26,137 nt of DNA from positions 1-26,137 of the forward strand of contig CANMXH010000007.1 in NCBI GenBank assembly GCA_947501315.1. The letters run 5' to 3'. This DNA is from Caulobacteraceae bacterium. GTDB taxonomy: Bacteria > Pseudomonadota > Alphaproteobacteria > Caulobacterales > Caulobacteraceae. Shown piece by piece: positions 6,958 to 15,690 of this stretch. The number at the start of each line of letters is the position of its first letter. The first letter of the stretch is position 1. A program made the position numbers and the translations under genes. Below the pieces are notes generated by a model. It saw only the letters and a list, made by a program, of their open reading frames with translations, was not told where the DNA came from and did not search any database.

Positions 6958-7846
6958 ACCCGAGCGCGACGAACACTCCGGCATCGAGACCACCGGTCAC
7001 GAATGGGACGGAATCCGCGAGCTGGACAATCCGCTGCCGCGCTGGTGGCTGTGGATCTTCTACGGCTGCATCCTTGTCGCCGTTGTCTACTGGGTGCTGA
7101 TGCCCGCCTGGCCGGGCCTGAACGGCTATACCCCCGGCGTTCTCAAACAGTCCGACCGGGCCGATGTCGCCGAACAGCTCAGCGCGCTGCGGGTTCAACG
7201 CGGTCGGGGCGAGGCGATGCTGGCCACGGCCACCCTGCAGCAGATCGAGGCCGACCCGGCCCTGCAGGCGCATGCGCTGTCGGTCGGGCAATCCGTCTTC
7301 GGCGACAACTGTGCGACCTGCCACGGTGCCGGTGGCGGCGGGACGCGGGGCTATCCCAATCTGCGCGATGACGTCTGGCTGTGGGGTGGAACGCTTGAGG
7401 AGATCGAGCACACCCTCCGGGTCGGCGTTCGGTCGGCCCATCCCCAGACCCGGACCTCGCAGATGCCGGCCTTTGGTCGCGACAATATGCTGACCGCAGG
7501 TCAGGTGTCCGATCTGACGGAATATGTCGTCCGGCTTTCGGGACGTCCTGCGGACTCGGCAGCAGTGGGAAGGGCACAGCAGCTGTATGCCGACAACTGC
7601 GCGGCCTGCCATACGCCGACGGGCGTGGGGGATCGCCTGGTTGGTGCCCCCAACCTGACGGACCGGGAGTGGCTGTACGGCTCCGACCGCGATTCCATCA
7701 GGGGCCAGATCCAGAATGGCCGCAATGGCGTCATGCCGACCTGGGAGGGCCGGTTCTCGCCCGGTGTGATCAAGGCCCTGGCCGTCTATGTCCACGTCAA
7801 CGCCGGGGGCGGGGAGGCGTCAGGAGCCGCTGCAGCCGCGCCATGA
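6950..7846 (+). CDS. ccoP: cbb3 oxidase subunit III, dihaem cytochrome c
   Basis: CcoP is the 298-residue dihaem cytochrome that receives electrons from soluble cytochrome c and feeds CcoO. The N-terminus has the family signature DGIRELDNPLPRWW followed by a membrane segment (about 33-52). Two cytochrome c domains follow: CATCH (121-125) with probable ligand M172 in SQMPAFG, and CAACH (217-221) with M262 in GVMPTW. The ATG at 6950 (MSEPERDEHSG) has AGGA upstream; ATGs at 6935 and 6938 are in frame and cannot be excluded. The last four bases overlap ccoG. The Ala-rich tail is typical low-complexity sequence. Confidence 0.97.
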   Translation: MSEPERDEHSGIETTGHEWDGIRELDNPLPRWWLWIFYGCILVAVVYWVLMPAWPGLNGYTPGVLKQSDRADVAEQLSALRVQRGRGEAMLATATLQQIEADPALQAHALSVGQSVFGDNCATCHGAGGGGTRGYPNLRDDVWLWGGTLEEIEHTLRVGVRSAHPQTRTSQMPAFGRDNMLTAGQVSDLTEYVVRLSGRPADSAAVGRAQQLYADNCAACHTPTGVGDRLVGAPNLTDREWLYGSDRDSIRGQIQNGRNGVMPTWEGRFSPGVIKALAVYVHVNAGGGEASGAAAAAP

Positions 7847-9336
7847 CCATCATCATTGACCGGACCCGTGATCGTTCGACGAGGACGGGTGCTGTCTCTG
7901 TCGCCGAAAAACAGCGCGAGAAAACCTGCCCTACGGGCCTCTACAAGGCCCGCGTGCCGATCTATCCCAAACTGGTCAACGGCCGATGGCGCTGGATCAA
8001 ATGGGCGCTGCTGATCGTCATGCTGGCGATCTACTACATAACGCCGTGGATCCGCTGGGACCGGCCGGGGGCACTTCCCGACCAGGCCGTACTCGTCGAT
8101 TTCGATGGTGGCCGGTTTTATTTTTTCATGATCCAGCTATGGCCGCAGGAGGTGTATTTCATCACCGGCCTGCTGGTGCTTGCGGCCCTGTCGCTGTTCC
8201 TTGTGACTGCCCTGTTCGGTCGACTGTGGTGCGGCTACGCCTGTCCCCAGACCGTGTGGACCGACCTCTATATCCACGTTGAGCGGATGTTCGAGGGGGA
8301 CCGGAACGCGCGGATGCGGCTCGATGCGGCGCCGATGTCTTTCAACAAGCTGTGGCGCAAGGCAGGCAAGCATGCGGTCTGGATCGGCGTGGCCTTCGGA
8401 ACGGGCGGTGCCTGGATCTTCTATTTCCACGACGCGCCTGACCTGATCCGCACCTTCTGGGTCGGCACCGCGCCAATGACGGCCTATGTGTCCTGCGCCA
8501 TCCTGACCTTCACCACCTATGTCTTCGCCGGCCATATGCGCGAGCAGGTCTGCACCTATATGTGCCCCTGGCCGCGTATCCAGGGGGCCATGCTGGATGA
8601 ACAGTCCTTCCAGGTGACCTACCGCTACGACCGCGGAGAACCGCGCGGGCCGCACAAGAAGGCGGAGTCCTGGGAAGGGCGTGGCGACTGTATCGACTGC
8701 AACCAGTGCGTGGTCGTCTGTCCCATGGGCATCGACATTCGCGACGGCGCACAGCTGGAATGCATAAACTGCGGCCTCTGCATCGACGCCTGCAATGAGG
8801 TCATGGAGAAGGTCGGCCGCCCGCGTGGTCTGATCGCCTATGACACTGACGCGGCCGTCGCGACCAGAAACTGCGGCCGGAAGCCCCAACACCGTCTGAT
8901 CCGGCCAAGGACCCTGTACTACGGTATCGCCCTGACCGTCGTCAGTGGCCTGATGATCTGGGGTTTCGCCACCCGCAAGACCCTCGACGTTCACGCGTTG
9001 CGCGACCGGAATCCGGCCTCGGTCAGGCTACACGATGGCGCTGTGCGAAACGGCTACACGTTGAAAATCGCCAACCACGGCTTTGAACCTGCAACCGTGG
9101 AAGTCCGCTACGCCGGCTTTCCGGGCGCGATCCTCAGAAGTCCGGGTCGGCCGGCTTCGAACCCGCTGCGCCTTGGGGTCGACTCTAACCGGGTCACCTC
9201 TGTCCGGGTCTTCGTCACCGCCCCCGCCGCCGCGACCGAGGGCGTCGACGGCAGCCGGCCGGCAACCTTCGAAATCCGGTCGGGGGATGAGGTCGAGACC
9301 GTTCGGACCGCGTTCGAATTCGGAGAAGCCCGTTGA
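7843..9336 (+). CDS. ccoG: CcoG (FixG/RdxA) membrane iron-sulfur protein
   Basis: CcoG is a polytopic membrane protein with two ferredoxin-type clusters. It supports cbb3 assembly and has been described as a copper reductase. The 497-residue product has membrane segments near 52-68, 100-125, 178-195, 212-230 and 348-366. Conserved pairs are CGYACPQTVW (130-139) and CTYMCPWPR (237-245). Eight cluster cysteines are visible: C283, C286, C289, C293 and C307, C310, C313, C317. A C-terminal FixG immunoglobulin-like domain begins about residue 385. The ATG at 7843 overlaps the ccoP stop by 4 bp, which rules out the longer upstream reading inside ccoP. Confidence 0.95.
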   Translation: MTIIIDRTRDRSTRTGAVSVAEKQREKTCPTGLYKARVPIYPKLVNGRWRWIKWALLIVMLAIYYITPWIRWDRPGALPDQAVLVDFDGGRFYFFMIQLWPQEVYFITGLLVLAALSLFLVTALFGRLWCGYACPQTVWTDLYIHVERMFEGDRNARMRLDAAPMSFNKLWRKAGKHAVWIGVAFGTGGAWIFYFHDAPDLIRTFWVGTAPMTAYVSCAILTFTTYVFAGHMREQVCTYMCPWPRIQGAMLDEQSFQVTYRYDRGEPRGPHKKAESWEGRGDCIDCNQCVVVCPMGIDIRDGAQLECINCGLCIDACNEVMEKVGRPRGLIAYDTDAAVATRNCGRKPQHRLIRPRTLYYGIALTVVSGLMIWGFATRKTLDVHALRDRNPASVRLHDGAVRNGYTLKIANHGFEPATVEVRYAGFPGAILRSPGRPASNPLRLGVDSNRVTSVRVFVTAPAAATEGVDGSRPATFEIRSGDEVETVRTAFEFGEAR

Positions 9337-9824
9337 TGACCCTCCCGTCCAAACCGCCACGTGTTCCGTTCACCGTGAAGGGTTGGCATGTGGCCGCCGG
9401 GGTCGTGGCCTTCTTCGCCGTTGTCATCGGCGTCGACGCGGCCTTTCTGACCCTGGCGTATCGCACCCACCCGGGTCAGGTCGCACCGCGGCCCTATGAG
9501 GCAGGCCTGATCTACAATACCGAGCTGGAGCGGCTTCGCGTTCAGGAAGCGCTCGGCTGGCGCGCCGCAATCGAGGCCCGGCCGGACGCCGTGATGGTCC
9601 TGCTCCGGGACCGGGACGGCCAACCCCTGCGTGGGCTGAAGGTCACCGCTACGCTGTTGCGACCGGCCACCGAGCAGGGCCGCAGTGTCCTGACCCTCAC
9701 CGAGACAGCGCCGGGCCAGTACAGCGGTCCCCGCGCCGGCCTGTCCGGCGTCTGGGATGTCCGTGTCGAGGCCGGCGGCGGCGGTCATTCATTCGTGGCC
9801 GGGCGGAGGCTGACATGGCCGTGA
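9336..9824 (+). CDS. ccoH: FixH/CcoH family cbb3 assembly protein
   Basis: This 162-residue membrane-anchored protein belongs to the FixH family, needed for cbb3 maturation together with the CcoI copper ATPase. It has one N-terminal transmembrane helix (about 18-41, GWHVAAGVVAFFAVVIGVD), then the family-like segment AYRTHPGQVAPRPYEAGLIYN and a periplasmic beta-rich domain. The ATG at 9336 shares one base with the ccoG stop; a TTG one codon earlier is less likely. It overlaps ccoI by 10 bp. The position between ccoG and ccoI supports the call. Confidence 0.9.
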   Translation: MTLPSKPPRVPFTVKGWHVAAGVVAFFAVVIGVDAAFLTLAYRTHPGQVAPRPYEAGLIYNTELERLRVQEALGWRAAIEARPDAVMVLLRDRDGQPLRGLKVTATLLRPATEQGRSVLTLTETAPGQYSGPRAGLSGVWDVRVEAGGGGHSFVAGRRLTWP

Positions 9825-11989
9825 CCTTTGATGCGGCGACCGGGCCTGACATGTCCGCCTTCCTGCGGCGGACCGACGAGGGTCAGACCCGTCTTGATCT
9901 GCTGGTGACCGGGGCGCGCTGCGCCGGCTGTATCGCCAGGATCGAGCGCGAGATGGCGCGCCTTCCGGGCGTGGCCTCGGCACGTCTGAACCTGTCCACC
10001 GGACGCCTGGCCCTGGGGCTTGAAGGCGCTGCCGTTGATCCGGGACGGATCATCTCAGCCCTCGAGCGGCTCGGCTATCCGGCGACCCCCTACGACCCCG
10101 GCGCTGCGCTTGCGCAGCGGGACGTTGAGGGGCGGCAGCTGATCCTTGCCCTGGCGGTCGCGGGCTTCGGGGCCATGAACGCCATGATGTTCTCGGTCCC
10201 CATCTGGGCGGGACTGTTTGATCAGGAACTCGGCCCTGCCACCCGCTCGATGATGATGTGGATGTCAGCGGCCGTGGGGGCCCCCTGCGCCCTCTTCGCG
10301 GGAATGACCTTCTTCAAATCTGCCTGGCGGTCGTTGCGGGCCGGCCAGGCCAATATGGATGTGCCGATCTCGGTCGGGGTGATCCTGACCCTGGTGATCA
10401 GCTTTTCGGAGACCGTCCTGAACGGACGCGACGCCTATTTCGACGCCGCAGTCTCGCTGTTGTTCCTGCTGCTGATCGGGCGCTGGCTGGATCATATGCT
10501 CCGGGCAAGGGCGCGAAGCGCTGCAGGGGACCTGCTGGCGCTGCAGTCACCCGTGGCCTGTGCCGTTGATGCAGCGGGCCGCGAGCGGTCGATCCCTCTC
10601 GGCGATGTCCAGCCCGGTGATCTGCTGCGGGTTCGGCCGGGCGACCGGATTCCGGTCGATGCCACGCTCGAGGACGGCGAGGCCTTGCTGGATAACAGCC
10701 TCCTGACCGGAGAAAGCGCGCCCGAGCGTGTCTTTCCGGGGCAGCTCTGCCGGGCGGGCGCCGTCAATAATTCGGGCCTGCTGACCTTGCGCGCCCGGGC
10801 CCGCTCGGAGGATTCGACCCTGGCGGCCATTGCGCGCCTCGTTGACGCCGGTGCCCAGTCGCGCTCGCGCTACGTCCGGCTCGCCGATCGCGCGGCGGCC
10901 CTCTATGTGCCGGTAGTCCATGCGGCTGCGCTGGCGACCTTCGCGGGTGGCTGGGCCCTTGGTCTCGATCCGCGAGAAGCCCTCATCCGTGCTGTCGCAG
11001 TCCTGATCGTCACATGTCCCTGCGCCCTCGGCCTCGCCGTGCCGGCGGTTCAGGTGGTGGCTTCGGCGCGACTGTTCCGGCGCGGGGTTCTGGTCAAGTC
11101 CGGGGCCGCGCTGGAACGGCTGGCTGAGATCGATCATGTGGTGTTCGACAAGACCGGCGTTCTGACCGAGGGGCGCCCCGTCCTCGTCGGCGCTTCATCG
11201 ACCATCATCGCCATGGCGGCCCCGCTGGCCCGTGCGTCCGGTCACCCGATGGCGCGTGCCTTGGCCCGTGCGGCCGGAGAAGGCCCGCTGGCCACCGGGG
11301 TCACCGAGCATCCGGGCCTTGGGGTCGAGGGCTTGATCGACGGTCGCCGCGCGCGGCTGGGTCGGGCAGCGTTCCTGGGCGTCCCGACCCGCAGTTCCGG
11401 CGAGACGGAAATCTGGTTCGGTTTTGAGGGCGACACAAAGGTCCGGCTTCAGTTCACGGACGGTCTGCGACCGGACGCGGCCGACACGATCAAGGCGCTC
11501 AAGGCGCGTGGCCTGACGGTCGAGATCCTGTCGGGTGACCGGGACGGTGCGGTAAAGGGGGTGGCGCATGCCGTGGGCGTCGCCGACTGGCGCGCAGGCC
11601 TGCTGCCGGAGGAAAAGTCGGATGCGATTGACCGTCTCACCGCAGGGGGACGCAAGGTTCTGATGATCGGGGACGGGTTGAACGATGCCGCCGCACTGGC
11701 GCGTGCGCACGCCGCTGTCGCGCCCGGAACGGCGCTGGCGGCCAGTCAGAATGCGGCTGACCTTGTCTTGACCGGTGACGCCCTGATGGCCGTCGTAGAG
11801 GCCATAGACGTGGCGCGTTCGGCCCGTCGCCGGGCGCTGGAAAATTTCGGCTTTGCAGCCCTCTACAACCTCGTGGCGGCACCTGCCGCGATGATCGGCC
11901 TCGTGAACCCGTTCGTGGCCGCGCTCGCGATGTCAGGCTCCTCCCTGGTCGTGACGCTCAATGCGCTTCGGGTGAGGGGCGGGCGATGA
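9815..11989 (+). CDS. ccoI: CcoI/FixI copper-transporting P1B-type ATPase
   Basis: CcoI is the inner-membrane P-type ATPase linked to copper delivery for the cbb3 CuB site. The 724-residue product has an N-terminal heavy-metal-associated domain with CAGC (36-39), several membrane helices, and the actuator motif TGES (298-301). The transport motif is CPC (401-403), phosphorylation D445 lies in DKTGV, then HP (477-478) and the hinge GDGLND (619-624). The phosphorylation motif is normally DKTGT; here the fifth residue is V449 (codon 11159-11161). All other catalytic motifs are intact. The gene overlaps ccoH by 10 bp and ccoS by 4 bp, and GGAGG precedes the ATG. Confidence 0.95.
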   Translation: MAVTFDAATGPDMSAFLRRTDEGQTRLDLLVTGARCAGCIARIEREMARLPGVASARLNLSTGRLALGLEGAAVDPGRIISALERLGYPATPYDPGAALAQRDVEGRQLILALAVAGFGAMNAMMFSVPIWAGLFDQELGPATRSMMMWMSAAVGAPCALFAGMTFFKSAWRSLRAGQANMDVPISVGVILTLVISFSETVLNGRDAYFDAAVSLLFLLLIGRWLDHMLRARARSAAGDLLALQSPVACAVDAAGRERSIPLGDVQPGDLLRVRPGDRIPVDATLEDGEALLDNSLLTGESAPERVFPGQLCRAGAVNNSGLLTLRARARSEDSTLAAIARLVDAGAQSRSRYVRLADRAAALYVPVVHAAALATFAGGWALGLDPREALIRAVAVLIVTCPCALGLAVPAVQVVASARLFRRGVLVKSGAALERLAEIDHVVFDKTGVLTEGRPVLVGASSTIIAMAAPLARASGHPMARALARAAGEGPLATGVTEHPGLGVEGLIDGRRARLGRAAFLGVPTRSSGETEIWFGFEGDTKVRLQFTDGLRPDAADTIKALKARGLTVEILSGDRDGAVKGVAHAVGVADWRAGLLPEEKSDAIDRLTAGGRKVLMIGDGLNDAAALARAHAAVAPGTALAASQNAADLVLTGDALMAVVEAIDVARSARRRALENFGFAALYNLVAAPAAMIGLVNPFVAALAMSGSSLVVTLNALRVRGGR

Positions 11990-12168
11990 ACATACTGCTT
12001 CTTCTCGGACCCTTCTCTGTGTTCCTCGGCCTGATGGCCGTCGGTGCCTTTGTCTGGACCCTGCGCACCAGCCAGTACGACGACATTCAGGGGGCGGCGG
12101 AGCGCATCCTGATCGACGATGACGACAACCCCGATTCATCCGCCAACGGGGATGCCGCCGTTCGGTGA
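11986..12168 (+). CDS. ccoS: CcoS small cbb3 maturation protein
   Basis: This 60-residue protein has one N-terminal membrane segment (about 2-26), then the CcoS-typical FVWTLRTSQYDDIQGAAERI and an acidic IDDDD segment. CcoS is required for cofactor insertion in cbb3 oxidase. It overlaps ccoI by 4 bp and is the last gene of the operon. The final 82 bp run antisense to the 3' end of the carboxylesterase gene. Confidence 0.93.
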   Translation: MNILLLLGPFSVFLGLMAVGAFVWTLRTSQYDDIQGAAERILIDDDDNPDSSANGDAAVR

Positions 12169-13721
12169 TCGAGAAGGCTGTCGAGAATACGGATCACCCC
12201 GATCAGGATATTCAGCCGACGGTCGTGAAAGCGGCTTCGCGGGGTCGGTTCCCCGGAGAATTCCATGGTTCGACTCTGCCGGGCCGTCGAGGGCAACCAT
12301 TCAGGCTCGCCGGTTGGTGCGGGTCGGCCGGTCCGGGCGAAAGCCAGCCAATAGGCGGTCATCCGTTCGGCCACACGGTCATCCGCGGGGGTATGGATGT
12401 CCCGGTAAGCGGGAGTCCTGTCCAGCGTGCCGAGAACAAAAGCGATCTCGCCGCCATGGGGCACCCCTGGTTCGGTTCCCTGCTGCTGCTCGGGCAGGTA
12501 GCTGAAATAGTAGCGCCAGGCTGGAGCGCGTCGCGAATGCAGGTCTGCGATCCGTTTGCCGAAGGCACCGAATACGGCGTCCCGGACAGCGTGGCGCGCC
12601 AGGTCGGCGTCATCGGTCGCCTCTGGAAACAGCAGGCGCACGCCGATCTTCGCTACACCCAGTTTCTGAACCAGACTGGCCGGATCGATGCCGAACAGTT
12701 CGGCGACCGAGGCCTCATTGCTGTTGTTTCCGATCACGAGGGGAAGGGCGGCCGACTCTCCCTTTTCGAACCGGTCGAGGATCGGCTCGGGCAGGACAGG
12801 GTCGCCATAGACAAGGCTTGGTGCAAGGGACCGGCCGCGACCGGTGACGCTGGCGAAGGCCTCGGCGGCGATCCCGCGTAGCGCGTCCCCGGAAGCATTC
12901 TCGCCATCGATTCCAAGGGCTCCGGCTGTTTCGACCCCCGCGGCGCGGGCTTCTGCGGGAGTGTGGCTGGGGATGCCGTAGGGGCTTTGGGCGATACCCT
13001 TGTGAAACAGCCCTTGGGCGGGTGGGGAGGCAAAAAGCGCCAGAACACTCTGGGCGCCGGCGGACTCTCCGAGGATTGTGACGTTTCCCGGATCACCCCC
13101 GAAAGCGACGATATTGTCCTGCACCCATTGCAGCGCCGCGATCTGGTCCAGCAGGCCGAAATTTACCGGGCCGGCCGGTGTCTCCTCGTCCAGGGCAGGA
13201 TGAGCAAAAAAGCCCAGGGCGCCGAGCCGGTAGTTCAGTGTGACGACCACTGCGCCTTGCCGGGCCAGGGTCGACCCGTCATAGGCTGGAAGACTGCCCG
13301 CCCCCGAAACAAAGCCGCCGCCGTGGATCCAGACCATGACCGGCAGTCCGGCGCCGGAGCGCAGGGTCGGGGTCCAGACGTTGAGGGTGAGGCAGTCCTC
13401 GGACCGGATCCCGATCGGCCCGAAGGCCGCGTCCTGCGCCGCCGAGACAGGCTGGATACAGGCTGGGCCGAAGGCTGCGGCGGACCTTCGACTCCAGGCT
13501 TCCGGTGGTCGGGGCGCGCGCCATCGCAGGGGGCCGACCGGAGGCGCGGCATAGGGAATACCCCGGAAGACGGACAGAGGCCCGGCCTCGAGCCCGACCA
13601 CTTCGCCCTTCACCGTTCGGACCACGGGATCAGCGATGGCGGCCGTAGCCGGGAGGAACAACCCGACAAGCGCGACCATGCCACACAGCATCAGGCTTGC
13701 TGATCTCGCGCCCCGGCTCAC
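12087..13721 (-). CDS. Secreted type-B carboxylesterase
   Basis: This 544-residue alpha/beta-hydrolase is of the carboxylesterase/para-nitrobenzyl esterase family. A Sec-type signal peptide spans about 1-30 (cleavage near AIA). Family motifs are VFRGIPYAAPPVGPLRW, SEDCLTLNVWTP and the oxyanion loop HGGGF (134-138). The nucleophile elbow is GESAG with S220, and E336 (NNSNEAS) and H422 (GVPHGG) complete the triad. The start is GTG at 13721, which overlaps the amidohydrolase stop by 4 bp; an ATG at 13691 would remove the basic signal n-region. The family-like sequence ends near residue 505, and the last 40 or so residues look unrelated. Substrate unknown. Confidence 0.9.
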   Translation of the reverse strand: MSRGARSASLMLCGMVALVGLFLPATAAIADPVVRTVKGEVVGLEAGPLSVFRGIPYAAPPVGPLRWRAPRPPEAWSRRSAAAFGPACIQPVSAAQDAAFGPIGIRSEDCLTLNVWTPTLRSGAGLPVMVWIHGGGFVSGAGSLPAYDGSTLARQGAVVVTLNYRLGALGFFAHPALDEETPAGPVNFGLLDQIAALQWVQDNIVAFGGDPGNVTILGESAGAQSVLALFASPPAQGLFHKGIAQSPYGIPSHTPAEARAAGVETAGALGIDGENASGDALRGIAAEAFASVTGRGRSLAPSLVYGDPVLPEPILDRFEKGESAALPLVIGNNSNEASVAELFGIDPASLVQKLGVAKIGVRLLFPEATDDADLARHAVRDAVFGAFGKRIADLHSRRAPAWRYYFSYLPEQQQGTEPGVPHGGEIAFVLGTLDRTPAYRDIHTPADDRVAERMTAYWLAFARTGRPAPTGEPEWLPSTARQSRTMEFSGEPTPRSRFHDRRLNILIGVIRILDSLLDHRTAASPLADESGLSSSSIRMRSAAP

Positions 13722-15457
13722 TGGAAACGGGCTTCGCCGGCGAGCCAGGTGGAATGCACCCGGATCGACCTCAGTGTGTCCGGCCGGGCGGTCGTCGGGT
13801 CGCGCTCCAGCACCACCAGGTCGGCGGCCTTGCCGACCTCAAGGCTGCCACAGGTATCGTCGAGATGGCACTGCCAGGCGGCATCGATCGTGACCGCCCG
13901 GAGCGCCTGGATCGGAGAGATGCACTCATCCGGATTCAGGATTCCGCCGCCCTCGTTCATGTCGCGCAGTACGGCATTCTCGACGCAGCGCAGCGGGTCA
14001 ATCGGGGTCACATTGTAGTCGGAGTGCAGGGAGATCCGCAGGCCGCCGGCAAGGGCGGAGCGGCAGGGGTCCAGCCTGCTGGCACGTTCCGGCCCAAGCA
14101 GGCGATCGCGGAAGGCACGACCCCAGTAGTGGACATGGCCGATCAGGAAGGACGGCGAGATGCCGAGCGCCTTCATCCGGGCAATCTGGTCGTCGTGAAG
14201 AATGCTGCAGTGCTCAATCCGGTGCCGGAGTGCGTGGCCACCCTCTCCGTTGGTGCCCCGCTCATAGGCGTCGAGCACCACATCGATGGCGGCATCGCCA
14301 TTGGCGTGGATACCGATGGGCCAGCCGTCGTTGTGCAGCGTGCGGACCAGGGTCTCGATCTCTTCGGGCGAATAGTTGAGCGTCCCGCGGTTGGTCGAGT
14401 TCAGATAGGGCGCTCGCTGATAGCCGGTCAGGCCCTGATTGGAACCGTCCGACCAGGCCTTGATCCCGCTGAATGAAAAATTGGGTGAGTGAAGGCCCGG
14501 CCGCAGCCCCATCTCCTTCCATTTTTCATAGTGGGTCGAGACCAGCAGCCCGGCATAGCGGACGGGGGGCTCGCCCTGAAGCGCCGCCTCGATGAGGGCG
14601 ATGTCAGCCTCGGCGAACAGGCCGCCGATGCCGCAGTCATGCAAGGCCGTGCAGCCCTTGGCTGCAGCATCATCCAGATCGGCACGCAGAAACCCGACCA
14701 GCTCGGCCTCGCCCGGCGATGACATGACGCGAATGAAGGGCTGGAAAGCCGGAGGCTCTTCCAGCCGACCGGTCAGTTCGCCGTCCGCGCCGCGGACAAA
14801 CCGGCCCTGCGGCGGGTCCGGCGTATCCTTCGTCAGCCCGGCCAGATCGATAGCGCGGCTGTTGGCATAGGCATTGTGGCCGTTGGACTCGAGAATGAAG
14901 ACCGGCGTTTCCGGAGACAGCTGATCGAGATCGGCCCGGGTCAACTCGCGTCCCGGCATGATCGAGGGGTCCAGCATCTTGCCCTGGATCCAGGCTCCCG
15001 GACCGGCGCGGGCAGCCGCGTCGCGGATCTTCTGGCGCGCTTCGTCCATGGTGGCCGTCGTGAAGGGCCCGATGTCCAGCCAGGGGCGCAGGCCGGCAAA
15101 ATTCGAATGCATGTGTGGATCAACGAAGCCCGGCAGGACCGTGTAGTCGCCGAAATCAACCGTCCGGGTGCGCGGGCCCGCAAGTTGCCGGATATCATCG
15201 CGGCGACCTCTCGCGACAATACGGCCATCCCGGACCGCGATCGCCTGCACGACCCTGTTCCGCGCGTCCATGGTGTGGATGCGCCGGGCCAGGAAGATGG
15301 TGTCGGCGTGACCGTGATCCGCGGCCTGCGCCAGCGCCGCGCCCGGTGCGGCCACGGCGGCGGCGAAAAAGCCTCCGCCAATGCCGCGCAGAACGTCACG
15401 ACGGCCCTGAAGGCTCCGCATGACATGCATGAAGCGCTCATCGCAGGCATTACACAT
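13718..15457 (-). CDS. Tat-exported metal-dependent amidohydrolase (Amidohydro_3/YtcJ-like)
   Basis: This 579-residue member of the amidohydrolase superfamily is of the YtcJ/Amidohydro_3 type. The N-terminus carries a twin-arginine signal, RRDVLRGIGGGFFAAAVAAP, ending near ALAQA, so export to the periplasm is likely. Metal-site residues are HMH (H115, H117), K333 in GIKAWSDGS, H384 in IGIHANGD, H416 in HRIEHC and D480 in LHSDYNVTP. The ATG at 15457 has AAAGAGA upstream; a TTG two codons earlier is less likely. It is the first gene of a two-gene unit with the esterase. The substrate cannot be read from sequence; amides, carbamates or N-acyl compounds are possible. Confidence 0.87.
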   Translation of the reverse strand: MCNACDERFMHVMRSLQGRRDVLRGIGGGFFAAAVAAPGAALAQAADHGHADTIFLARRIHTMDARNRVVQAIAVRDGRIVARGRRDDIRQLAGPRTRTVDFGDYTVLPGFVDPHMHSNFAGLRPWLDIGPFTTATMDEARQKIRDAAARAGPGAWIQGKMLDPSIMPGRELTRADLDQLSPETPVFILESNGHNAYANSRAIDLAGLTKDTPDPPQGRFVRGADGELTGRLEEPPAFQPFIRVMSSPGEAELVGFLRADLDDAAAKGCTALHDCGIGGLFAEADIALIEAALQGEPPVRYAGLLVSTHYEKWKEMGLRPGLHSPNFSFSGIKAWSDGSNQGLTGYQRAPYLNSTNRGTLNYSPEEIETLVRTLHNDGWPIGIHANGDAAIDVVLDAYERGTNGEGGHALRHRIEHCSILHDDQIARMKALGISPSFLIGHVHYWGRAFRDRLLGPERASRLDPCRSALAGGLRISLHSDYNVTPIDPLRCVENAVLRDMNEGGGILNPDECISPIQALRAVTIDAAWQCHLDDTCGSLEVGKAADLVVLERDPTTARPDTLRSIRVHSTWLAGEARFQ

Positions 15458-15690
15458 AGACAATCTCTTTCAAATCAAACGACTGCGGTCAGGGGATCAA
15501 AAAGGCGCGAACTCGGAACCGATGACTATTCAACGCAGCGAAGAGTCACCCTCAAAAACGCAACTGTAATTTGGCGGCAACAACACGGAGTAACGGCGGA
15601 CAAATTTGACTGATCCTGAAAACTCATAAAGTCTCGATATCCGTCATGTTGATCCCAAGCCGCCAGTGAGCACAACAGGAGATACCTATA

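Noticed and set aside
15639..15655. TTGATCCC sequence before the crystallin gene as a FixK box
   Set aside because: The second half-site (T/G)CAA is absent at the required spacing.
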